Shown one piece after another: positions 1-5,088 of a stretch of DNA of 11,254 nucleotides (positions are counted from its first letter, which is position 1; each line of letters starts with the position of its first letter). Made by a program: the position numbers and the translations under genes. This DNA is from Actinomycetes bacterium (GTDB lineage: Bacteria; Actinomycetota; Acidimicrobiia; Acidimicrobiales; Palsa-688): the NCBI GenBank assembly GCA_021798075.1, contig JAJZYO010000041.1, positions 1 to 11,254 of the forward strand, written 5' to 3'. The notes under the pieces were generated by a model that was given only the letters and a program-made list of their open reading frames with translations, was not told the origin of the DNA and searched no databases.

Positions 1-2
1 GC

Positions 3-776
3 ATCCCGGCGGCAGACCGCCACTTCATATTCACCAATTGTGAGCTCCGGTGGGACAGTTACGTCCGTTACAGGCCGGCCAGACGGGTGGGCCAGACGGC
101 GAGCCTCCGCGAGGAGGTGGAAGCCTCGCTCACCCGCCTGCAAGTCGACAGGATCGACCTGTACCAGCTGCACTGGCCCGCCGAAGACGGCACCCCGCTC
201 GAGTCCTACTGGTCAACCCTGCTCGAGCTGAAAGACGAAGGCAAGATCCGCGCCCCGGCCCTTTGCAACCACAGCGTCGCCCAACTCGAAGCCGCCGAAG
301 GCCTCGGCCACGTCGACAGCCTGCAGCCTCCGTTCTCGGCGATAAGGCGCACGGCGGCGGCCGAGATCGCGTGGTGCGCTGCCCATTCCACGGGCGTCAT
401 CGTCTACTCGCCGATGCAGGCCGGGCTCCTCACGGGCACCTTCAGCGCGGAGCGCGTCGCCGGCCTCCACAAAGACGACTGGCGGGCCAGGAGCCCCGAG
501 TTCCAAGGCGAGCGGCTCGAGCGCAACCTCGCCCTGGCCGACGCCCTCCGGCCCATTGCAGCCGAGAGGGGCACGACCGTGGCCGCAGTCGCCGTGGCCT
601 GGGCCCTCGCCTGGCCCGGCGTGACCGGGGCCATCGTCGGCGCTCGCAGCGCCGCCCAGGTCGACGGCTGGCTGCCGGCGGCGACGCTCGAGCTCTCGGG
701 CAACGAGCTCGACCGGGTCGCGAGCGCCATCACCTCGACCGGCGCCGGCGAGGGGCCGGCCCGCCCGCTGGCGTAG
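3..776 (+). CDS. Aldo/keto reductase, 5'-truncated by the window edge
   Basis: This is the C-terminal part of an NAD(P)H-dependent aldo/keto reductase (TIM-barrel fold), a family that reduces aldehydes and ketones. The frame is open from base 3 to a TAG at 774-776, so the real start lies outside the window. A GTG at 87 is not the start, because family-like sequence (IFTNCELRWD) precedes it. Visible family features are the strand carrying the catalytic His, DLYQLHWPAEDG (His codon 171-173), then GVIVYSPMQAGLLTG and the cofactor-side segment GVTGAIVGARSAAQVDGW. About 257 residues are present of a usual 310-340. Two oddities stand out. The position where the family normally has the catalytic Lys (TK) reads Asn (codon 36-38), and the usual GLSN motif reads ALCN. 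The substrate cannot be told. The nearest gene, tyrS, converges on it after a 188-bp gap. Confidence 0.88.
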   Translation: MPAADRHFIFTNCELRWDSYVRYRPARRVGQTASLREEVEASLTRLQVDRIDLYQLHWPAEDGTPLESYWSTLLELKDEGKIRAPALCNHSVAQLEAAEGLGHVDSLQPPFSAIRRTAAAEIAWCAAHSTGVIVYSPMQAGLLTGTFSAERVAGLHKDDWRARSPEFQGERLERNLALADALRPIAAERGTTVAAVAVAWALAWPGVTGAIVGARSAAQVDGWLPAATLELSGNELDRVASAITSTGAGEGPARPLA

Positions 777-907
777 GCTCTCGACAAGCCGCTCCAACCG
801 ACAAATGCCGACTCGGTCGAAAAATGTCCACCTCGCGGCCAAATACGCCCCGAACGCGTCAGCAGTGAACGAAGAGGTCAGAAGTCGCGGGGAAATCGGT
901 CGAGAGC
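777..907. repeat. 131-bp intergenic segment bounded by a 9-bp inverted repeat
   Basis: GCTCTCGAC at 777-785 is matched exactly by its reverse complement GTCGAGAGC at 899-907. The left arm begins at the base after the aldo/keto reductase stop codon. The interior contains more A-rich patches than its surroundings and no open reading frame I would support. There is no flanking target-site duplication. It may be a chance match or a relic of a small non-coding element. Confidence 0.3.
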
Positions 908-927
908 AGATCTGCCCGCGGGAGCAA

Positions 928-964
928 GCCCGCCGGCGGGGGCGGGCCGGGCGGCCGTGCGGCC
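928..964 (-). terminator. Possible GC-rich terminator region of tyrS
   Basis: Immediately past the tyrS stop lie two compact inverted repeats. GGCCG/CGGCC occupies 953-964 with a 2-nt loop. GCCCGC/GCGGGC occupies 928-947 with an 8-nt spacer and contains the perfect palindrome CCCGCCGGCGGG (929-940). Neither is followed by a T-run, so an intrinsic terminator is only suggested. High overall GC makes such repeats fairly common. Confidence 0.3.
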
Positions 965-2362
965 CTACCGAGCGACGCGGGCGAGCTTGCGGCCCACCTT
1001 CAGGTACGGGGTGCCCGCCCCGTCGGCGAACCTGGTCGCCAACAGGGAAGAAAGAAGCTCGCGGACCTCGTCGGGGCCGAGCACGGCTTGTTGCTGGGGG
1101 CCACCGTCGGCGGGCTCGAGCACGAGGCGCACCCCGCGCTGGTCGGCCAGCCGGCGCACCTCACCGTTGCTCGAGGCAAAGCCCAGCTCCTTCACGACCT
1201 CGGCTACTGGCCGCGAAGCGTCTTCCACCACGGGGATGTCGCCTATCTCCGCGTAGCTCGAGCGGGAGAAATGGGCCGCGAAGTCGTCTCTCGCCCGCAT
1301 GGCTGCCTCCACCCCATGGAGGGCTGCCGTGACCTCGCCAGCCATGGCCCGCTTCAGGTCGACCGGGCGGAGCGAGCCGCCCTCCAAGCGCTCCCTCACC
1401 AGTTCGAGCTCGGGGTCCTGCCACTCGGACAACGCCCGCAGGTAGGGCACAACGAGGCGATCGGGGACGGACATGAGCTTGCCGAACACCTCGCCGGCCG
1501 GAGCCGCGAGGGGGACGTAGTTGCCCCGTGACTTGCTCATCTTGGCCCCGGTGCCGTCGGTGCCCTCGATGAGCGGCACCGTGGCGACCAGCTCGGGCTC
1601 CTGGCCGCAAATTTCCATGACCTTGCGGCACATCTGCATGTTGAGGTACTGGTCCACGCCCCCCACTTCGAGGTCGCAGTTGACCTCCACCGAGTCGAGG
1701 GCCATGGCGACCGAGTAGAGCAGCTCGGCGAGGGAGAGGCCGTGCCCGGCCTCCAGACGTGCCCGGAAGTCCTCGCGCTGGAGCGACATCGACAGGGGTA
1801 CGTGCGAAGTGACCTCGATCAAGCGCGGCAGGGTGACGGCGCGCAGCCAATCGCCGTTGTGGCGGAACTCGGCCCGGGAGAAGTCGAAGAAGGGCGACAC
1901 CTGCTCGCGGTAGGTGGCGAGGTTCGCGGCTATGTCCGCGTCCGTGAGCGGCGGCCGCTCGTCCGAACGGCCGCTCGGGTCGCCGATCTTGGCGGTCACG
2001 TCGCCGACGATGAAGACCACCCGGTGGCCCATGCGCTGGAACCGGGAGAGGAGGATCATGGGAACGGCATGGCCTATGTGCACTTGAGCCGCCGTCGGGT
2101 CGATCCCGAACTTGGCCACGAAGCCCCGGCCCCCCCTGGCGGCAGCCTTCACCCTCTCAGTCAGGGCCTCCTCGGTCGGCTGGAGGTTCTCGCAGCGGCC
2201 CGCGACCAGGGCGGCCTGCTCGACCGGGGAAAGGTCGGAGAGGTCCAGGCGCCGGCGCTCGTAGGTGTGGCCGAGAAGCTCGCCCACGGCCGCACCCGAA
2301 GACAGGTCTGCCGAGGCCAGCAGCTTGCTGACCTGCTCGACCGAGTGGCTGAGGCGGCTCAC
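965..2362 (-). CDS. tyrS: Tyrosyl-tRNA synthetase-like protein (class I aaRS)
   Basis: This class I synthetase of 465 residues should activate tyrosine with ATP and charge tRNA-Tyr in the cytoplasm. Signatures are HIGH (95-98, in GIDPTAAQVHIGH), GDVTAKIGDPSGRS (about 120-133), GGVDQ (234-238) and KMSKS (274-278). An S4-like RNA-binding segment (about 386-420) follows, then a TyrRS-like end, YLKVGRKLARV. The spacing resembles the Thermus-type TyrRS. Two features are odd. About 46 residues precede the point where that type normally begins. The tyrosine-pocket motif, canonically Y-x3-Q-x2-D, reads YSVAMALD (216-223), with Met220 replacing Gln and Leu222 replacing Tyr. The GTG start is chosen because a TAGGCT -10-like box lies 9 nt upstream and there is no clear ribosome binding site. 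Identity as a TyrRS-family enzyme is firm; amino-acid specificity is less certain. Confidence 0.9.
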   Translation of the reverse strand: MSRLSHSVEQVSKLLASADLSSGAAVGELLGHTYERRRLDLSDLSPVEQAALVAGRCENLQPTEEALTERVKAAARGGRGFVAKFGIDPTAAQVHIGHAVPMILLSRFQRMGHRVVFIVGDVTAKIGDPSGRSDERPPLTDADIAANLATYREQVSPFFDFSRAEFRHNGDWLRAVTLPRLIEVTSHVPLSMSLQREDFRARLEAGHGLSLAELLYSVAMALDSVEVNCDLEVGGVDQYLNMQMCRKVMEICGQEPELVATVPLIEGTDGTGAKMSKSRGNYVPLAAPAGEVFGKLMSVPDRLVVPYLRALSEWQDPELELVRERLEGGSLRPVDLKRAMAGEVTAALHGVEAAMRARDDFAAHFSRSSYAEIGDIPVVEDASRPVAEVVKELGFASSNGEVRRLADQRGVRLVLEPADGGPQQQAVLGPDEVRELLSSLLATRFADGAGTPYLKVGRKLARVAR

Positions 2363-2371
2363 AGTGGGTCG

Positions 2372-2377
2372 AGCCTA
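2372..2377 (-). promoter_or_regulatory. Putative -10 box of tyrS, near-leaderless
   Basis: On the minus strand TAGGCT ends 9 nt before the tyrS GTG. No recognisable -35 hexamer sits 16-19 nt further upstream and no Shine-Dalgarno sequence precedes the GTG. The arrangement matches the TANNNT box known for leaderless actinobacterial transcripts. It leaves no room for a T-box leader. Confidence 0.45.
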
Positions 2378-2484
2378 GCGGTCCGGCCTGCTACAGAGCC
2401 CGGGCCACGATGTTGAGGCGCACGTAGTCGATCACAGGTTCTGGCACCGTTTGGGCCACCCGCGCCGCGAAACGCCCGAAGAGG

Positions 2485-2500
2485 CTAGGCATGGCCCTAG
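2485..2500. promoter_or_regulatory. Small inverted repeat upstream of the PAC2 gene
   Basis: CTAGG (2485-2489) and CCTAG (2496-2500) form a 5-bp inverted repeat with a 6-nt spacer. It lies about 36-51 bp upstream of the predicted PAC2-gene -10 box, inside the 186-bp divergent tyrS/PAC2 intergenic region. It could be an operator or be chance. Apart from the two -10 boxes I see nothing else in this interval. Confidence 0.2.
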
Positions 2501-2535
2501 GTGCCACGCCAACCGCGTCACTCCCCCCCGCTGAC

Positions 2536-2541
2536 TAGCGT
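2536..2541 (+). promoter_or_regulatory. Putative -10 box of the PAC2 gene, leaderless
   Basis: TAGCGT is followed by exactly 7 nt and then the ATG at 2549, so transcription would begin at or next to the A of the start codon. The GAGGG just before the ATG is only 1 nt away, too close to act as a ribosome binding site. No clear -35 element is visible. Confidence 0.5.
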
Positions 2542-2548
2542 CGAGGGA

Positions 2549-3448
2549 ATGGCACTCCTGCGCTGGGCCGAGCGGCCCGAGCTGCGCCGGCCGGTGCTCC
2601 TCGCCGCCTTCGAGGGCTGGAACGACGCCGGCAACGCCGCCTCAGGGGCGGTCGCCTACCTGAGCCGGGCGTGGAGGGGCAATGAGTTCGCGTCCTTCGA
2701 TGCCGAAGAGCTGTGGGACTTCACCGCCAGCCGGCCTAAGGTCCGCCTCGAGTCCGGGCAGACGAGGCGGCTCGAGTGGCCGAAGCTCGAGTTGGCCAGC
2801 GCCACTCTCCCCGGCAGGGAACAGGACATCGTGTTCCTCTCTGGCCCCGAGCCCCAGCTGCGCTGGCGCAGCCTGGCCCGGGAACTGCGGGAGGCCGCGA
2901 CCGAACTCGGCGTCGGCACCGCCATCTTCCTCGGTGCCCTCCTGGCAGATGTCCCCCACACCCGGCCCGTGCACGTTACCGGCGGTGCAGCCGACCCCGA
3001 GCTGGCGGCCTTAGCCGGCGTGGAGCCCTCGTACTACGAGGGCCCGACGGGCATCGTCGGGGTCCTGTCCGATTCGCTCGGCCAGGCCGGCATCCCGACC
3101 GTGTCCCTCTGGGCGAGCGTCCCCCACTACGTGTCGCAGAGCAGCTCGCCCAAGGCCACCCTGGTGCTCGTGGAGCGCGCCACGCACGTGCTCGGCACCA
3201 AGGTGGACCTGGCCGAGTTGCAGATGGCCGCAGCTGCCTACGAGCGCCAGATAGACGACCTCGTGGCCTCCGACGAGGACGCCACCGCTTATGTGCACAA
3301 GCTGGAGGCACAAGACGAGGAAGCCGAGCACCGAGGCCCGGGCAACGCCAGGGGAGGAGAGGAGGGCCCGCGCCTCCGCCCAGCGTCGGGCGAGCACATC
3401 GCGGCAGAAGTGGAGCGCTACCTGCGCGAACACCGCCCCGACAGCTGA
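2549..3448 (+). CDS. PAC2-family protein (proteasome assembly chaperone 2-like)
   Basis: The protein has 299 residues and belongs to the PAC2 family, whose eukaryotic and archaeal members chaperone proteasome assembly; the role of the bacterial members is not settled. Family features are the N-terminal PELRRPVLLAAFEGWNDAG (about 10-28) and FLGALLADVPHTRPVHVTG (about 127-145). The glycine-rich EGPTGIVGVLSD (164-175) and the SLWASVPHYV segment (186-195) follow. A C-terminal helical tail has a charged, low-complexity linker (about 255-280) before GEHIAAEVERYLRE. The ATG at 2549 is preferred over an in-frame GTG at 2501 because homologs start with a short M-x-L leader before PEL and a -10-like box sits directly upstream. 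It is divergent from tyrS and followed by a likely terminator hairpin. Actinomycetes often carry proteasomes, which fits the family, but no proteasome gene is in the window. Confidence 0.88.
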   Translation: MALLRWAERPELRRPVLLAAFEGWNDAGNAASGAVAYLSRAWRGNEFASFDAEELWDFTASRPKVRLESGQTRRLEWPKLELASATLPGREQDIVFLSGPEPQLRWRSLARELREAATELGVGTAIFLGALLADVPHTRPVHVTGGAADPELAALAGVEPSYYEGPTGIVGVLSDSLGQAGIPTVSLWASVPHYVSQSSSPKATLVLVERATHVLGTKVDLAELQMAAAAYERQIDDLVASDEDATAYVHKLEAQDEEAEHRGPGNARGGEEGPRLRPASGEHIAAEVERYLREHRPDS

Positions 3449-3449
3449 C

Positions 3450-3492
3450 GCTCGAGGGGCCAACCCCCCTAGGCCAGTACGCCTCCTCGAGC
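3450..3492 (+). terminator. Putative stem-loop terminator after the PAC2 gene
   Basis: GCTCGAGG (3450-3457) and CCTCGAGC (3485-3492) are a perfect 8-bp inverted repeat starting one base after the PAC2-gene TGA. The stem can extend inward by a G-T and a G-C pair. The 27-nt loop contains further GGCC repeats. No T-run follows. The position right after a stop and before the next promoter supports a transcription-ending role. Confidence 0.4.
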
Positions 3493-3544
3493 CTGGTCCG
3501 GGCGGCCCCAGAAGGCCCGCCAACCGCTGGCGACGCTGCGGGCG

Positions 3545-3550
3545 TACTCT
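3545..3550 (+). promoter_or_regulatory. Putative -10 box of the Cys/His membrane protein gene, leaderless
   Basis: TACTCT is followed by 7 nt (GGTCCCG) and then the GTG at 3558, the same spacing as at the PAC2 gene. No Shine-Dalgarno sequence is present, which supports leaderless initiation at this GTG. Confidence 0.5.
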
Positions 3551-3557
3551 GGTCCCG

Positions 3558-3986
3558 GTGGCGAACTGCACCCATGGCTTCCCGCAGGGCCAGTGCCTCA
3601 TTTGCAGCACGCTCGCCCGGACGGCGGGCGGCGCAGGCAACACGACCACGGTCGCTGACAAGCCGGGCTCCTCGCTCGAGTTGGAAGGGCTCAACGGCGG
3701 CCCGGCCCGCACGCTCGCTCGGCCCAAGGCGGGCCAACCGAAGGGCGCGGGCGAGGAAAAGCTTCGCGGGCGAGGCAGCACCAAGAGCAAGCTCGCAGTC
3801 GCCGTCGTGGTGATCGTCGCCGGGATACTGGCCTGGGGCCTCTTCCAGGGCATATTCGACCTCGCCCTCCGCATAGCCGAGTACGTGGTGCTCGCCGTCG
3901 CCGCCGGCTGGGTGGGCTACAAGGTGGGCCACCACCAGGGAAGGCGCGAAACAGAGCACGGCAAGCGCCGCCCCAAGGGCGACTAG
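3558..3986 (+). CDS. Small membrane protein with N-terminal Cys/His cluster
   Basis: I do not recognise a named family for this 142-residue protein. The N-terminus has Cys4, His6, Cys13 and Cys16 in the order C-x-H-GFPxG-x-C-x2-C, a plausible one-metal zinc-knuckle. A polar, Gly/Pro/Lys-rich linker (about 20-78) follows. Hydrophobic stretches at about 79-98 (KLAVAVVVIVAGILAWGLF) and 104-123 may form two membrane helices. The tail (124-142) is His/Arg/Lys-rich (GHHQGRRETEHGKRRPKGD). The frame is open upstream to 3291, but that part overlaps the PAC2 gene and has no protein-like character. The GTG at 3558 fits because it places the Cys/His motif at the N-terminus and lies 7 nt after a -10 box. 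Its stop is 12 bp from the converging sufC stop. A metal-binding or regulatory membrane role is inference. Confidence 0.72.
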   Translation: MANCTHGFPQGQCLICSTLARTAGGAGNTTTVADKPGSSLELEGLNGGPARTLARPKAGQPKGAGEEKLRGRGSTKSKLAVAVVVIVAGILAWGLFQGIFDLALRIAEYVVLAVAAGWVGYKVGHHQGRRETEHGKRRPKGD

Positions 3987-3998
3987 CCCACCGGCGGT

Positions 3999-4781
3999 TC
4001 AGACCAGAGGACGCGGGCGGCGGGCCACGGCGGGCTCGCCGGGTTCTTCCTGCTCGCCGCCGTAGGCCGCGTAGCCCGTCCGTTCGAGCTCCAAGGCGAG
4101 CTCGGGGCCCCCCGTTTGCACCACCCGGCCAGCCGAGAGCACGTGCACCTTGTCGGCGGCAAGCTCGGAGAGCAGCCTCTGGTAGTGGGTGATGGCGAGC
4201 ACGCCGGTACCCGACTCGGCGGCGAGCTGCGCCACCCGCCGGGCGACTGCCGTAAGGGCGTCGATGTCGAGACCGGAATCGATCTCGTCCAGCACGGCGA
4301 CCTTGGGCTGGAGGACGGCGAGCTGGAGGATCTCGTTGCGCTTGCGCTCGCCGCCGGAAAGGTCGACGTTTAGAGCCCGGGTAAGCAGGGCTTCGTCGAG
4401 GCCTATGCGGCGGGCTTCGGCGCCCACGAGCTCGCGTACCCGGCCGCGCTCGCGCCCGGCCGCTTCCATCGACTCCCCGAGCGCGTCGTACACGCTCACC
4501 CCCGGCACCTCGATCGGGTACTGCAAGGCCAAGAACAGCCCCGCCTGCGCCCTTTCCCACGCCGGCAGCCCAAGCAGCTCGACCCCGTCGAGACGGACGC
4601 TGCCGGCGGTCACCTCGTAACCTGGCCGGCCGGCGAGGACATGGGAGAGCGTGGACTTCCCCGAACCGTTCGGGCCCATCAGCGCATGGACTTCCCCGCC
4701 GCCCACCCGCAGGTCCACCCCCCGCAATATTTCCCTCCCGGCGACGCTCGCGTGGAGGCCCTCGACGACGAGGTCGCTCAT
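3999..4781 (-). CDS. sufC: SufC, ATPase of the SUF Fe-S assembly complex
   Basis: SufC is the cytoplasmic ABC-type ATPase that binds SufB and SufD and powers Fe-S cluster assembly on the SufBCD scaffold. The protein has 260 residues, close to the usual 250. It shows Walker A GPNGSGKST (36-44), Q-loop Gln87 (LFLALQYP), signature LSGGERKRNE (141-150), Walker B VAVLDEIDSGLD (161-172) and H-loop His199 (AITHYQRLL). The C-terminus has an extra charged tail (EQEEPGEPAVARRPRPLV). Its ATG overlaps the TGA of the Rieske gene by 4 nt (ATGA) and has no strong Shine-Dalgarno site, so translation is probably coupled. It is the last gene of the locus here and runs tail-to-tail into the Cys/His membrane protein gene. 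Confidence 0.96.
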   Translation of the reverse strand: MSDLVVEGLHASVAGREILRGVDLRVGGGEVHALMGPNGSGKSTLSHVLAGRPGYEVTAGSVRLDGVELLGLPAWERAQAGLFLALQYPIEVPGVSVYDALGESMEAAGRERGRVRELVGAEARRIGLDEALLTRALNVDLSGGERKRNEILQLAVLQPKVAVLDEIDSGLDIDALTAVARRVAQLAAESGTGVLAITHYQRLLSELAADKVHVLSAGRVVQTGGPELALELERTGYAAYGGEQEEPGEPAVARRPRPLV

Positions 4782-5074
4782 GGGACGCTCACCACCGCTT
4801 CGTCACCCTCGAGGCACACGGCATAAGTGGCCACCGGCTGAGTGGCAGGGAGGCACAGCGGCTGCCCGTCTTTCAGTGAAAAGGTGCTCCCGTGCTTGGT
4901 GCACTCGATGCTGCAGTCAGCAGGGTCGACCTCGCCGTCGGAAAGTGGCCAGTTTTGGTGGCTGCAGCGGTCCTCGACGGCGAAAACGTCGTACCCGAGC
5001 CTCACCAGGCACAGGCCCGAGCGGCCCCCCTCGACGTGCACGGCCGCCCCTTCGGGAAGGTCCGCCAGCTTCAC
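4778..5074 (-). CDS. Rieske-type [2Fe-2S] ferredoxin in the suf operon
   Basis: This is a small soluble Rieske ferredoxin of 98 residues, like the 100-residue non-haem Rieske proteins commonly found in actinobacterial suf operons. The two cluster-binding motifs are CSH in EDRCSHQNWPLSDG and CTKH in IECTKHGSTFSL, giving the expected two-Cys, two-His ligand set (C-x-H and C-x2-H). It may pass electrons during cluster assembly, but this is inference from position. The GTG at 5074 is chosen because AGGAGG lies 5 nt upstream (5080-5085). This start lies 14 nt after the sufD stop. A longer in-frame reading from 5140 would overlap sufD by 52 nt and add sequence absent from the family. The stop overlaps the sufC ATG. 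Confidence 0.9.
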   Translation of the reverse strand: MKLADLPEGAAVHVEGGRSGLCLVRLGYDVFAVEDRCSHQNWPLSDGEVDPADCSIECTKHGSTFSLKDGQPLCLPATQPVATYAVCLEGDEAVVSVP

Positions 5075-5079
5075 CCTTA

Positions 5080-5085
5080 CCTCCT
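5080..5085 (-). promoter_or_regulatory. Strong ribosome binding site of the Rieske gene
   Basis: AGGAGG on the minus strand, 5 nt before the GTG at 5074, is a near-perfect Shine-Dalgarno sequence. It decides the start in favour of 5074 over the upstream in-frame GTG at 5140. Confidence 0.75.
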
Positions 5086-5088
5086 GGC

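Noticed and set aside
36..45. AATTGTGAGC, identical to one half of the E. coli lac operator
   Set aside because: The other half-site is absent and the bases encode conserved aldo/keto reductase sequence. This is coincidence.
2501..2548. Longer PAC2 protein from the GTG at 2501
   Set aside because: The extra 16 residues look random and include the predicted promoter. The ATG at 2549 gives the family N-terminus.
2363..2548. T-box or other riboswitch leader for tyrS
   Set aside because: The predicted tyrS transcript start is within a few bases of the GTG, and no T-box signature or long leader structure is visible.
2776..3813. A 345-codon open frame on the plus strand, and a 327-codon minus-strand frame (2976-3959), over the PAC2 gene
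   Set aside because: Both are Arg/Pro-rich translations overlapping the real PAC2 and Cys/His protein genes in other frames, with no family pattern.
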